From positions 47,611,169-47,675,168 of the forward strand of contig OX485806.1 in NCBI GenBank assembly GCA_950295325.1: a DNA stretch of 64,000 bases. Direction: 5' to 3'. Within the stretch, counting starts at the first letter, position 1; every line of letters begins with the position of its first letter. Both the position numbers and the translations under genes were made by a program. Below, piece by piece: positions 31,922 to 44,309 of the stretch. The DNA comes from Polytrichum commune (Eukaryota; Streptophyta; Polytrichopsida; Polytrichales; Polytrichaceae). Under the pieces are notes generated by a model, which did no database searches, was not told the origin of the DNA, and saw nothing but the letters and a program-made list of their open reading frames with translations.

Positions 31922-34646
31922 ATGAATATGATGTGGAGAATATCAGTGCTTTGGGGGTGTTTTCTCCTTTTGGTTACCACGTTTTGTGAGATGTCGAATG
32001 TGACAGCCCTACCAAACTGCAGCTTCCCAGCTGTTTACTCGTTCGGTGACTCACTGACAGACAATGGTAACGCTATAGCTGCATTGCCTGATCAATTTGC
32101 TCTGTCAGAAAGCAATCCTTACGGCCTCTTGTTCCCTCATCATGCTGCTGATCGCTACTGTGACGGGCGTCTACTTGTAGATTACATTGGTAACATCCAC
32201 AAACTTCTACGTCCATGCAGATTTTACAATGCTTATATTTTCCTTGATCCTTTGAACTGTATTTGGAGACTGAACTTAAGTACATTGACTCTGTAGAGTG
32301 CTGCTTTCACATGGACACATGCAATAATATTTGAGAAAATAAAAAAACCATTGTTATCCCATTCGTACGTTATCATCTATAGCTTACAATCAACATTCTG
32401 ATATCATGCATATCCCATTGTGACACGCGAACAGCCTTTGCTGTGAGGAGGAGGCCCAACTACGCCATCCTGAGGGGAATTGCAGCAGACTTCACGTACG
32501 GCGCCAACTTCGCTTTTGCAGGATCGACTGCACGCAACAGCACTGTTTGGCAACCAAACTCTGGTTTCAATAGTCCATTTTCACTGAACATCCAGGTCTC
32601 GTGGCTATATCGTTACAGAGTTCGCCTTGAATTCTACTACAGCCAGAACAGTAAGTCATGCGATATACATATCAACAGCCGTTCTTTCTGGTTGCAGTGC
32701 ATCTTGACCATATGATTCTTAAAAACACTTCTTATGCACATTGGTTCTTCCAATTGAATAGGTGTCCTGCGTACTTTGACATTTTCGAGCATTTCTTGGT
32801 TGTGACGATCTTTATCGAAGAGTCAGATTTTCGGCATTTTGATAGGGGGCTCGATCACGGTAGAGTATCTAATTAGCTGGTAGATCTAAATAACACGGAG
32901 TCTATATTACATGTCAATGCTGATTGATACCGGCCAAGACGATTTATCTTATAGGTTGAGTTTCTACATCTGGTGAAGTCAGTACGTAGAACTCCTGAAT
33001 ATGTAGGTTTCAGGTTCAATACTCCATTGGTGATCTCCTGTTACGATGTACACTGAAATTGTGGTCCATAACAGATGTCAGTCGTAACAAGTGAAGAATG
33101 GTTATCTTATTGCAGTTGTAAACCAGTCCCTACCCAGCCTTCAATCCCTCAATGCCTCTCTGTACATGGTGAACGCCGGATATCAGGATTACTTTTTCAG
33201 TCTTTATAACCAGACTTTGATTCCTGCACAAGCTTTGGACATTGTGCCTTCGGTTGTAGACGCAATCATTACAGCTATCCGGGTAAGAAGAATCTCATTG
33301 ATCATTAGGTCATTAATTGTGAATGGCTACATTACTATTCCCCAGAGACCTTGTATTAAATTTTACTTAAATGGATTTAGACAATTTTTGGATAAGGAAC
33401 TAATTTATTTGAAAAGGATGTCATTTCTATGTCGATGGGTCCACCTGTTATTCAATTCATTCGAGATTGATATTTCCACAAATTTTCATAGTCTCCATCC
33501 TGGCAACCAATTCCAGTAGTAGTTTATTCCTTGCGGATATCAAGCATTGAGCATTTACGGTATTCTCATAGTCTGCAGACTCGGATTTGATTCACAGTTC
33601 CGGAATCCAATCAAGTCAATTTGCGATGTATTGTATTACAGGGCATATACGACTTTGGAGCAAGATACATCCTGGTGGTCAATCTGCCGCCTCTTGGTTG
33701 CATACCTGCTCTGCTTACTAGATTCCAAGGATCAGCAGATTCAAGGTACGATAGATATGGTTGTCTCATAGATGCCAATGAAGTGAGCAAAGTGCACAAC
33801 ACGCTGCTTGGAAGAAGAGTCGACAGCCTCCGTACGACATACCCGAATGCAACATTCTACCTCGGCGACTATCACAAAGTATACAAGCAAGTGCTAAAGA
33901 ACTCCTCGAGATTTGGTACGTAGAGCTTTAGTATCGCTCAGCCAAGTGCATTACATGTTTATCTCCCTCTAAAGTCTGAATATTAAATGACATTTACCGC
34001 ACTAACAGTTGCATATTAACAGCCCGTCTCTTTGATGCATTTCGTTAGGCAGTCCTAGCTCCTGTACGGATGTACATTGATTCATGTATCTCAAATATGA
34101 GAGAGGACATGAGGGCAACGAAGTGCCATGGTGAAAGCAACAGCGTCATTATGACTATTTATCTTTGTCTTCCCTTTGTCTCTAGAACTATCTGTCGAAA
34201 TCTCGTTGTTTATCTCTAGCTCCACTCTCATGATAAATCTTTAGGAATAATTTCGAAGTTGAAAGTGTTTTCCAAGTTCAGATTGACCAAATGACCTGAA
34301 TAATGTTCACAATATTCACGGATCCCGCTGTTCAGGTATTTCAAACGCTTTGAGAGCATGTTGCGGATATGGGGGTGAATACAATTTCAATACTCAAATC
34401 AGGTGTGGGAGTAGAGGGAGATTCAATGGCTCAAACCTGGACCTGTCCTACCCCTGCATGAATCCTTCAGCACATGCGAGTTGGGACGGCATCCACCCTT
34501 CGCAGCAAATGAACTGGGTGGTGGCCACTGCATTCATGAGGGGAAAGCATATTACACCAAGGGGTGGCTTCCAATGTTCACCTGATTACAGCAACTGGTA
34601 CACCACTAGCAACATGCCAATCCTGGGGAGTTCTGTTGTTATTTAG
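31922..34646 (+). CDS. GDSL esterase/lipase, five exons
   Basis: Exons 31922-32189, 32435-32650, 33116-33282, 33642-33915 and 34336-34646 all have GT-AG borders and join without a frameshift to 411 codons plus TAG, a little longer than the usual ~360-390. Residues 4-28 form a hydrophobic signal peptide, so the enzyme is probably secreted. Block I is 'VYSFGDSLTDNGN' (Ser44 nucleophile), block II 'YGANFAFAGSTA' gives the oxyanion Gly, block V is 'WDGIHPSQ' (Asp359, His362). Block III, normally GxND, reads 'NAGYQDY' (Gly183, Gln185, Asp186): the oxyanion Asn is Gln, as occurs in some members. The family hydrolyses acyl esters in cell wall, cutin or lipid metabolism; the substrate cannot be told. 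Neighbours are repeats, with no operon-like context. It appears intact. Confidence 0.88.
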
Positions 34647-35870
34647 CCTTTGCACGATTTGGACATAAAATGTGTACGTCGAGAGCATGAAGCGGGACTC
34701 CATACTGCGTGCTGATTGGAATGTTTGATACTGGAAGTGTATTCCAGCTGAAACGTTCGCACTCATGCATTCTAAGCTGAGATTTTTGGAGGCCAGCAGA
34801 TGGATAGTAGATATTTTGGTAGGTGGGCGCATTTCGTCTGTCCGACAGGTTTATTAAATGCCACATCGCCCCCAACTGTTACTGTATATGCTTTACTTCG
34901 TCTCCTGCTCCCGTGAATGCAAGGATTGTTATCTGCAAGGATTCTTCTTACTGTAATCAAGTTTGAGACAAACGCAATGGTCTGGCAGGTACAGCTGAAT
35001 TGCGGTGAAGCTTGATTGGGTCTCGGCCGTTTTTCGCCCTCGAGTTTTTTCATCAATTCAGTCTTGCATGCCGCCGATGTCAAGGACAGGTCGTAACAAC
35101 TAACATTCATGCTTTCTTCGAGCCCACTATCCTTGTTCCAGGAAAGCATGCCCTGAACATTTTTGACAAATAGGGACAAGGGCAACTTGCACGAACACTG
35201 AACTGCGGAGGCACCTCCACTTCTTTGAATTATAGAATGCAGCATAGGCCTCCATTTTTGAGATGACACTTATCCCAACGGCTTAGCGTTACGCTGATGT
35301 TTATTAGCAGTGCACAAATAGAGCATTAGGAAGTTGTTTCAACCAGTAGCTAACTTACACATACTGCTGACGTGTGAAGGCTCATGATACTAAGGTGTCA
35401 TTCTTTGGTTTCAATTGCTTCTTTTTAAGATAACAAACCAGATTATGTGTAGCATGTTTTGTGACCATAATATTTCAGAGTCGATTGCAGATATTCTTGT
35501 AACATTCACAAGCAATATGGTTTCATGTAGATTATACTGCTTGTATATTTTGTGTTATTGCTTTCCACAAGGTCCCAAAACAAAAGCAGTACACACAATT
35601 TGTGATATAGTTTGGATGAAATTTAGTGTGGAATGTGGGAAAAACCATCCACAAGAAATCAAGCACCTTCGAAAGTATTGTGGACCCCAATGTATTTAGT
35701 TAATTGCATAACATTACTCACATAGTTACCAACTATTTTGTGGGACCCTAAGACATGTAGTGCAGATTTCGAGCACAATCAAGTGGGATGCCGGCATCTT
35801 TGTGAGTTCAGACTGAATTCAGGTGTGGGCTTGACTATCACCAATTTTCTATTCCAAAAGGAAATATATA
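34647..35870. other. Region downstream of the GDSL gene
   Basis: A 165-codon minus-strand ORF (35269-34772) overlaps what should be the 3' UTR. It has many Cys and Ser residues but no recognised domain, and I do not call it a gene. The rest has no recognised content. Confidence 0.4.
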
Positions 35871-35874
35871 CTTG

Positions 35875-36760
35875 CTTAGCTATGATTAGTAGGTCCCGGA
35901 TCACTGCCTAGTTTGGGTGAGTGTACAACTAGGTTGCTTTTAGGTGCTAGGGTGTACATCTAGATGGGCATGGCTACACTTCCTCCAATAAAATGAAATT
36001 ATATTTAAAAATCCTAGAAGCCCAAAGGTCAATGAGAGCCAACCTTGCTACCTTCCCACGCATGTGGGACCAATGCCTCCTAACCATGGTGTCACGGTAT
36101 GTGGCGTCGGCGGCCACACCTTATCCGTTGGACTTCATCCATTTAAAGTTGGATGGATGAACCTTAGTTTTGGGAAGTGAGACTCCTAAGTGAGGAGCCT
36201 CCTTCTTGGCTTGGCATTCTTGCCAAGTCAAGTCTTGTGAGTTAGTGTGTGGAGAGAGCTTGTGTGAGGTGTAGATTGCATGATTTTGCAATAAATCTTC
36301 AGTTCTTCTCCCCCTACTTACACTCTTGGATTCTCTCTTGGTGGAGTGAAAGATAGCTTGACTAATTGTATGCATTTGAAGAGAAATTAGAGCTCTTGCA
36401 AGGGTTTGACTGTCTTCCTTCTCACTTGGCAAGAATGCTTCATTTTTTATATTTTCTTCTTCATTCTTGATATATAACACACAAGGAAAGGCGTGAGGAC
36501 AATGAGTGGCGGAGTTTTGAAGTGTTGAAGCGGAGAACACCGCGAATTTGTGGAGAAACAAGGCGAAAAATGCTTCCTTGTGAATTTCACATCAAGGTGA
36601 ATTGTGGTGATGAAGTATTTGATTGACCACGGAATTCCTTGTCATTTTGCTAATTACAAGCTTGAATTCATATCATTGAGATTGTGAAGAGCATTCTTCA
36701 TTCTGATTCAAGTTCAAGTTCATTAAAAAGATTTTATAAAAGATTTAAAAAACAAAATTG
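35875..36760. repeat. Dispersed repeat, possible LTR of another family
   Basis: The 'ttggcattcttgccaagtca' segment near 36210, followed by an 'aataaa'-type signal and 'actcttggatt', is shared with 58727-58850. It might be the LTR or leader of the gypsy element starting at 38384, but I could not find its partner LTR or a primer site. Confidence 0.4.
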
Positions 36761-37145
36761 ACAAGGGAGAGGATAAGAGGAAGAGCGGCGCCGAGAGCCG
36801 GAGCTCTCTGGACTCCGGGCTACGGCGGCAAGCCGGGCCCCTCCCCGCCGCCCTCTCCTCCTCCTCCCCCTCTCCCTCCCCATTCTTCCCCTACCTCCCC
36901 TACCCCTTGCCTTCCCCCTAGCCTAGCTCCTAGCCCTTAGCCTAGCTACCCTAGATCCCCTAGATCCCCTACCTCCCCTAGATTCCCTAGATCCTACCTC
37001 CCCTAGATCCCTAGCCTAGCTACCCCCAGCTAGGTCCCTAACCCCTAGGATAGGCCCTAGCAACCTACCACAACCTAGAGCTACCTTCTACCTACCCCTA
37101 AAACCTAGCTACCTACCACGTTAAACCCAGCTACCTACCAATCAA
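36760..37145. repeat. GC-rich then CCTAG-rich low-complexity tract
   Basis: A Pro/Ser-coding CT-rich stretch (36835-36940) passes into repeated 'cctag', 'ctagatcccc' and 'ctacctcccc' units. Composition differs sharply from both flanks. No gene. Confidence 0.6.
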
Positions 37146-37564
37146 AATACATTCTTCATTATCTATTAGAGGACATTTATTTTAATTTTTTAATTTTTTA
37201 ATTTGTATTTTTAAATACAACAAAAATAAGATAAAAGTTAGTGGATTTATGAAGACAACTTTGGCATAATTTATGCCAAGCATGTTTTCATCAATCTAGC
37301 GGGGGACTTTGGGGCTCAAGGACAATTAAAAATCGTCCTAGTCTCAAGAACAAGTCAACTAGTTTTTGGGATCAAAAATTAGTTTGTGGCAAGGGTGGAA
37401 CATTGCGGGAGAGGTTCGCGGGAGCATCCGGTAACATGCGGAGGACGTGGGATCTCGGCGAATTTGCGGTTAGCTTCTCCCACAACGACTTGATAGACGT
37501 GCTTGGCATAAGCGGGGGGGATTTTCCATTTTCTTATCTTTATAAGGAAAATAAGGACGTTGTG

Positions 37565-37790
37565 ATTTATTTGGGGATAGGTGTAGGATTTATTTTGGGT
37601 TAGGTTTATTAGTTTGTTGAGGGATTGTTGTTGGGATTATTTGGGGATAGGTGTAGAATTTATTTTGGATTAGGTTTATTAGTTTGTTGAGGGATTGTTG
37701 TTGGGACTATTTGGGGATAGGTTTATTAGATTGTTGTTGGGATTTATTTGGGGGTAGGTTTATTAGATTGTTGACGGAATTACCGAGGGG
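37565..37790. repeat. ~71-bp tandem repeat, three copies
   Basis: The unit contains 'tatttggggatagg', 'ttaggtttattag' and 'ttgttgagggattgttgttg'; copies start near 37568, 37639 and 37709, with a shortened fourth. It lies in the presumed leader of the downstream gypsy element. Confidence 0.8.
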
Positions 37791-38383
37791 TAAGGCGAAT
37801 TGGCACATGGAATTACCATTCGATTTAACAAGATCATTGTTAAGGGCAAATTGTGTTTAGAAACACAAATTCCCGGGACTTCGGGGAGGAGAGGATTTTA
37901 TGTTGTAGCACTAGATGAGAGATGTGCTTATGCAATTTCTTTTCTAACCAACAGGGGCTCTTCATTTTGACCACCAACCGCAGGCGGGTGCCGGTTGGTC
38001 GTAGTCGCTTTCAATTTCTACTTAAGTGTTGTTTGGGGAAGAGGATCCAATGCTAAAAATTGCATTGTTTTCTGTGTTTTGTTTTGGTACCTTCCCCCAT
38101 GGCGGGCTGTAGTGCTGGAATGTTCTAGCACTGCCCCATTTTGTATTGTCATAGATTATGATAGGGTATTATGGGGGTGAGGTCGGAGTAATGACCGACG
38201 AGACCCTCGTATGTGCACCAAATGGGTGGTGCTTGTATTCCCTTATGGTGAGGCTGGATTGATGACCAGCAGACCATAAGTTTGGTGATGTTTGCAGGTA
38301 TAGGTTGCCTTTCAGCTTTCACCCTTTTCATTGACACTTTTAGTTAGGTTGTTAGCTCCAGTGACCAAACCCATTGCAGGTTT

Positions 38384-39937
38384 ATGGTTACAACTCGGAG
38401 CCAACATTATCGTTCTCCGTCTCCGGCATCATCACAAGAACGATCATCGGACATCTTCGACGTTGAACCAGTCGTAGCACCCGACGAGGCTTTTCAGCAT
38501 ACTTCAGCAAGGGGGACTGCCACTCGGTCTCACGTCCTTTAGGTGGGATCCTTTGACGAGATGGAGGAGTAGACGCGAGACGGTATCCGAGATCGATTTT
38601 CCGGTCAAGCGGGGACCATTTCCCTGCAAGACTGGAAAATTTCATTTCGGATGTGGATGCGAGAGAAGCGTCAACGCAATGCCAACTTCAACGATTGGTA
38701 TGCGTTCGAGCATCTGCCACAGCATTTGGAGCACGAAGCTCTCCAGACCTATGAGCAATGGACGGATGTTCATTGGATGGAGCTGCGCCAGGTGGAGCGG
38801 TACTGGAAGACTCGGGTTGAGTTGGTGTCCGCATTGAAAGAAAGCGCAGCTTCTAGTTTGATGGCCGTTCCTGAGGTTAAGTCGGAGGTACCGGAGGGAG
38901 TTTATGTGGTGGAAGTGGAAGTAGCTCCTCCTGGTGAGCCGAAAGCTAAGGGTCCTGTTCCCGCCGCGGCGAGTACTTCGAGCCCCATTCTTCCACTGTC
39001 CCGTTATGCCCAGGCTACCCAGGCGGCATTAGCTTCTTTAGGAACTCCGCCAGATTTTGATCCTCTACAGGAATTCCAACTCCATTTGGAGGAGGAATAT
39101 AGAGGCTTCTGCCGCGATCAAATGCAGCGTATCCAAGACTTTCGACGGGAGAAAGATGACACACCTCGTACCATGTACACGAGGTTTGCCAGGGAATCTG
39201 GAGGTGTTTTCGCAGAGAGCCAATTGGTGAAGGTGTTTTTGTCAAAAATCGACAAAAACCTCATTGACTTAGCATTGCCCAGGATCATTATGGATCATGG
39301 TGGCCGTGCGACACTTGCGGAAGTTTTCGCCATTGTTGAGCAGTATGATCGTGTCTTGTGTCAACACGACGCCACTGACTTGGTGTCCATGCTAGTGGAT
39401 TCTAGCAAATCCCGGAAGGTTCCGGTTGCGGCTGCGGGGTTGGCGGAGGCAGAGGTGGACAAGACCTTATATTGTTGGTCTTGTGGGCAGGTGGGCCATG
39501 CTAAGAAGGATTGTCCTTCGAAGCAAAGGCCAGCCCAGACCATCACTACTCCGAAGCGGAAATCATTTGTTCCCGCTAAGGGCTCGGCGAAGGGGGCGGG
39601 TAATCAGTTGCCCAAACAATTGAAGTGTTCTCATTGTGGGCGAAACAATAACGCGGTGGAGAATTGCTTCGCTCTCCATCCAGAGAAACGTCCTTCTTCC
39701 GAACGGGAAAAGACGTTGGAGGCGAAGATTGGTACTTTGGAGGAGAGGTTCAAAACTTTGGCGTCATCCAGCCAAATTTTGGACTCACCATCTACCTCCG
39801 GCACAAAGGCTAGTTCTTCTACTCCAGATTATTTTATGTTCGGAGCTTCAGGGCAGGTGGGTGAGTTCTGTAGCGGTGACACGTGCTCAAACCGTGTCAC
39901 GAGGCACGCCTCCGACTACAGGGGAATCTGTGGATAG
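38384..39937 (+). pseudogene. Gag with CCHC zinc knuckle (methyltransferase-bearing gypsy)
   Basis: The likely original start is ATG 38384, in frame with the long open stretch from 38573. Two TAG codons (38540, 38570) interrupt, both one C-to-T step from CAG. The mid part (~39050-39400) is the typical retrotransposon capsid region with 'DDTPRTMYTRFARES' and 'FLSKIDKNLIDLALP'. A nucleocapsid knuckle 'CWSCGQVGHAKKDC' (CX2CX4HX4C) lies at ~39472-39515. A second 'CSHCGRNNNAVENC' lacks the His. Capsid packages the element RNA in cytoplasmic particles. The downstream frame shifts by +1 near 39830-39930. Confidence 0.8.
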
Positions 39938-40943
39938 CTTACGTGCTCGAGACAATGATCCCGCGGATCAGATTGGCCAGGCACGTCTGCCATTGTCTTT
40001 TGGATTGGCTGATGCTGCCCAATCTATTAGTGCTCGTCATTTGAGCTTGGAGGCTTCGAATCCGGCGACCGATGTGGTGCACACTTTGGCATCCAAAGTG
40101 TTGCACGCACCTTTGTTCACAGCGATGGAGTGGTCATTATCCGATGTCCAACCCACTAAGGTTTTTCACCTAGCGGGTAGGATTTTGGAGGGAAAGGCAT
40201 CACCTTTTTTTTTTACTGTGGCTCAAGCCACCGCGGACCTTCCTACCACGGAGGATCCGCAGGAAGCGGCCAAACAACGAGCGAGGCTTGCGGCTGAGGC
40301 CATTGCGTCTTTTGACGCACACACCTCGGATGGCCAAGAACCCACCTCATCTTATAATTCACCAGCCTCCGCAAGTGCAACTTATCTTTTAGATGTAGCT
40401 GCTCGACCTGCTCGCGAGTGTCGAAGCATTCAACCTGGCGTTGTACGAATGGTGAATGATTCCGGCATTTTGATGGTCGGTCGGACTGGGGGCAACCCTA
40501 TTTGAGTTGCTCCCTAGTGTGTGATAATGGATTCAGGAGCACAACCTGTTATGATCGGCAAAAAACTTGCGCAGGAATTGCGATTGACGGCCGATGACTT
40601 GGCTCCTTGCCCATTTACCATCGTCACATCCATTGGCCACGTAGAGCGGGCCACTGGTTATACTCGGGAGCCATTACAGCTTAGCTTCCGAGTGAAGTCT
40701 AGAGATTCACCCGCACCTGTTCTTCTTAGGTGTGCGGTGACGGATGCGACCAACTATGACATTTTAGTTGGTCAGCAAGCACTTTACCCCCTCGGTTTTG
40801 GTTTGGACAACTGGACTGAGGAGGCTTGGATCCGACCAGGTTGGTCGGCTGGAGACGGTAGTAGGGAACTTATTCCTGTGGCATTCGCAGCGGCTGCCAT
40901 CATCGCACCATTATCCATGGTTTTGGATGCACTAGTATGGTGA
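39830..40943 (+). pseudogene. Linker and retropepsin-type aspartic protease
   Basis: Frame +1 relative to Gag. After ~220 residues of linker and a TGA at 40503 (from CGA by C-to-T), the protease reads 'MDSGAQPVMIGKKLA' (DSG catalytic triplet, ~40527) and 'YDILVGQQALYPLGFGLDNW' near 40757-40816, the usual second protease signature. It would cut the polyprotein into mature parts. The shift between Gag and this frame may be a programmed frameshift or a mutation; the sequence alone cannot tell. Confidence 0.75.
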
Positions 40944-41095
40944 ATACATTGCCTTATGAATCCGCATTATTGGAGGAGTCATTAGCATTCATGGGAAGTG
41001 TTGAAGACCCACATGAGATGGCACCTAGACCCAATGACCCTCTACCTCCGTGGCGTGATTCTACCGGCTTATTCTGAAGGTGTGAGGACATTGCC

Positions 41096-42154
41096 CTCTC
41101 TCTCGGCTTTACCACACCATTAATACCGGATAGTCCATCCACATTGGTACGCCTCATTTTGTGGCGCCCTCCAGACATTGGAATTACTTTGGTGGAGTTG
41201 TTTGGGGGCATCGGCACAAGATTAGCGGCTATATTGGAGGCTGGCCTCACGGTCAAACAATATGTCTATGTGGACAACTCTCAAGTGTCCACCCGTGTGG
41301 CTCGTTACCATCTTCACCAGTTGATGGTGTTGTATCCACAGCAGTTACACCCAACTGCCATTCGTGGATGTTTTTCACGTCTCCCTCGTGATGTCACACT
41401 TATCAGTGAGGCCGACTTACGACACTTGGGTCCGGTGGATATGGTGATTGCGGGATGGTCATGTCAGGGCCATTCACGTGCTAGAGCAGGCCAATGTCTA
41501 GAGGATCCCAGATCCAGTTTATTTTGGGACCTCATCCGCCTCATGCAGTGGTGGTTTTCCCACCAACCTTCCCCTCCAGGGTATATTTTCGAGAATGTAC
41601 CTTTGTTGGAAGATTCTCGGGACAAAGTGCTGGAAGGCGATCATTATGTTTGTCAACACCTTGGAGATCCCATTTTTGTGGATGCCGCGAGCATTGGTTC
41701 TTATGCCCACCGGCCTCGGTGGATTTGGACCAACTTCATACCAGCATCTACTTTAGTTGCAGCATTTGCTGCAGTGCCTCCACCTTTAGATCAGAAGGTG
41801 GATGATATCTTGGATCCAAACCGGAATTCTTTGTCGATTATTCGAGATGATTTACCCCCGTTGGCATTGGTCAACAAAGTTGGGGCACCACGGCGGGCCT
41901 TTCCCACATTTATGACGTTTCCACAGTCATTCGCTTTCCGCGATCAGGGACCGGGAATGGTGTGGGATGCTCACACCAAAACCCACACCGAACCATTGGT
42001 TGACGAACGGGAGCGTGCTATAGGATTCCTCACTAGCATCACCGCAACTCCCGGCCTTTCTAAGGGCCAACGACGCTTCGTGTTGGGCCATGGATCTTCA
42101 TACCATGGTGTGGACTGTTGGTTTATGCCTTTCATTGCAAAGGCATCGTGGTGA
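41096..42154 (+). CDS. C5-cytosine DNA methyltransferase domain inside the gypsy polyprotein
   Basis: Counting from Met 41144: motif I 'TLVELFGGIGTRLA' (15-28, SAM binding), motif IV 'MVIAGWSCQGHSRARAG' (Cys107 catalytic; the preceding Pro of PCQ is Ser), motif VI 'YIFENVP' (Glu150), motif VIII-like 'YAHRPRWIWTN', motif IX-like 'DERERAIGFLTS', and motif X, which reads best in the next frame from ~42088 ('AMDLHTMVWTVGLCL'). A 1-base loss near 42085 thus breaks the last motif. Domain length (~330 residues) suits a catalytic domain alone, without targeting domains. It lies between protease and RT, where gypsy elements normally have nothing. It would methylate cytosine C5, perhaps of the element's own cDNA or host targets; that role is inference. 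Nearly intact; Pro-to-Ser and the frameshift suggest this copy is inactive. Confidence 0.85.
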   Translation, partial: LSLGFTTPLIPDSPSTLVRLILWRPPDIGITLVELFGGIGTRLAAILEAGLTVKQYVYVDNSQVSTRVARYHLHQLMVLYPQQLHPTAIRGCFSRLPRDVTLISEADLRHLGPVDMVIAGWSCQGHSRARAGQCLEDPRSSLFWDLIRLMQWWFSHQPSPPGYIFENVPLLEDSRDKVLEGDHYVCQHLGDPIFVDAASIGSYAHRPRWIWTNFIPASTLVAAFAAVPPPLDQKVDDILDPNRNSLSIIRDDLPPLALVNKVGAPRRAFPTFMTFPQSFAFRDQGPGMVWDAHTKTHTEPLVDERERAIGFLTSITATPGLSKGQRRFVLGHGSSYHGVDCWFMPFIAKASW

Positions 42155-42541
42155 CCAGTGGTTGTTTCTAGGGGCAGAGGACTTTGGTCAGGGGGCACAA
42201 AGGTCCACATCCATGGAGGAAAGAATTCACACCATGGTTGGAAAAGCCGAACGAATTTCTCAATTCGAGCAGCATGTGATGGAGGAGCTTCGGGCTCAAC
42301 ATTTTAACACTGCTTTGGCTTCTTCGCCTCCGGTGGTGGCTTCATCATCACATATTGGTGGTGATGAAGAAATGCCTGACTCTAGTGCTAACACTGGGTC
42401 TGGGGGCATGGTTAATGCCCACTCCTCTCAATACCAATTAGAGTTTTTGCCAGCATCAGGTGGTTCTCCTTTGGTGGAGCGGGAGACTACAACGTTTGAT
42501 GATTGGCCACTTGAATTAGGCCCTCATCTCACTGGTGCTGA
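42155..42541 (+). pseudogene. Linker between methyltransferase and RT
   Basis: It is open in the frame of motif X and continues the polyprotein through a Ser-rich stretch with 'MEERIHTMVGKAERI', up to the insertion at 42542. No domain is recognised. Confidence 0.6.
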
Positions 42542-43514
42542 TGTCGCAACCCTTGCTAGGTCCCTTAACAATCTTGCCAATTTTTGTTTCTAGCAAAGGT
42601 TACGAGCGCTAACCCTTCGCATTCCGCCATGCTAATGGATAGCTCCTCTTACCCCGGACCAATAGTTCATAGGAGGGAACCAACCTTCCTACTTTGCTTT
42701 CGGGACTCACCCCTTAATCGGTAACCCATTTCCCCAATGTGGACTTCCATCCATGGAAGTCCAATCCTATGTTGATCATCGCGTTGCCGGAGCAACACTA
42801 CAACAACCCGCACCATACTAGGCAACTATGGCCTCACAATAGGCCAAAGCCCATGGAGGCCTTGCCGTTCGGCCTCGGGTGGGTGAGGCCACACCACCTC
42901 ACCCATATAAGCCTCTAGGACTTCTCGCGGGGCCCCTACCCCACCGTCAACCAACCTCTTGTCTCTCTACCAAGAGTTGGGGCCAAGTGGACATTTTCCT
43001 TTAGCTGCTGGGCCTAGGAACCCCCCAGCAGCTTCAGACCATCATAACTTCCTTGTATGATGTTTGATCATAACAACCAACCACTCCATCTTCATCTACG
43101 CTTCACGTAGATGCCGATGGACTCCTCACTTGCCCCATTCAAGAAAGTATTGAGGAAGTTATGCCTGTTTGAACCTTGGCAGTCCCGGGAATCACTCCCA
43201 GGCACTGCTGTACCAGGGCGCTGTCCCGGGACAGCGCCCCACTCAAATGGCCATAACTCCTAGCTCACACCTCCGATTGAGGTGTTCTTGAGCTTTCTAG
43301 AATCACCACGCCATGAGCTACGCATAACTCATGGCCTTACCCTTGTGCCTTCTAGTCTTCGTGGGTGGGAGGCGTTTCCAACGCCCGGGGCCCTCACCCA
43401 CACTAGGATCACTTGGGCCCTCTCACCAACGGCGCCACAAGTCCCGGGTGTCACTCCGGGGTCCCCCTTGTGCCCATGGTGTTTCGGGCACTCCTCATGG
43501 AGAGGTGCGCGACA
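42542..43514 (-). repeat. 3' LTR of the nested gypsy element
   Basis: This is the 3' LTR in element orientation. It differs from its partner mostly in two short clusters, near 43140-43225 and 43270-43300. Confidence 0.93.
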
Positions 43515-43528
43515 CTCACCCCCACCAA
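43515..43528 (-). other. Polypurine tract
   Basis: On the minus strand TTGGTGGGGGTGAG immediately precedes the LTR, the standard plus-strand primer of LTR elements. Confidence 0.8.
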
Positions 43529-44309
43529 ACGGAGTCGATGCCCTCATCGACTATACTTGTAGTCGGCACACCAATTCTCAAGTTGCCATCCTCTATGGTG
43601 CGGCATTGTGTTTACCTTAGGGCGCGACCCCCACAATGCATCTTCAAATTTGGCATAGTCCCAAAGGTGTCGTTCCTAGGTGGTCCGTTAGCGACCTTGG
43701 ATCTTTCATCCAAAGACCTAACCTATACTAGACCCACCTACTTTGGGACTCACTTGGGTTGCCCCTCCTTTGGGGCTTCCCCCGTTAGGCTCCAATAGCC
43801 TAACGTGACACATCTAGACGAGACCTCAACGCTTCCACTAAGTTGTCTCGGTTGCAACTCCGAGATGGCTTTCCATTGTTAAGCCACGCCTCGATCGCAC
43901 GGGGGTGATGCCAAGTCCCGCCCGACTCGGTTCCCACTTTGCTCTTTCGAAACATGGGTTCATGACTCCCATGCGCCAACTCTCGTTAGCTCGCGGGTAG
44001 CACTTTTATGAGCACGCGCCATCACCTTGTCCCCGCCCGGACAAACCCACAACTAAGAAGTTTCTTGGTTTTATCCAAGGCCCCTCCAAGCCATGGCCCC
44101 CAATTACTCGGCTTACCCAACCTAGTTTGGCATATCTATTCTCCCTCTTCCATTAACCAAGCACAAGTACAAGACTAGGACCTCATCTCATACTTTTCTC
44201 TTTGCACCACTAAAGTTTGGACTTTATTCCCTCAAGCCAAAAAACAAGTTCATGTTGTGGAGTAATTAACCTCGAAGCTAAGTATGCTACTAGCGTCTCT
44301 CCCCCACTA

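Noticed and set aside
34772-35269. 165-codon minus-strand ORF downstream of the GDSL gene
   Set aside because: No recognised domain, lies in the expected 3' UTR, no splice or promoter support.
36758-36940. Pro-rich 60-codon ORF
   Set aside because: Follows from a CT/CCTAG low-complexity tract; no domain or start context.
43282-43620. 112-155 codon ORFs inside LTR copies (also at 463, 6608, 49517, 52961, 54761, 56154)
   Set aside because: They recur wherever the LTR occurs, in several frames and both strands; GC-rich LTR shadows, not genes.
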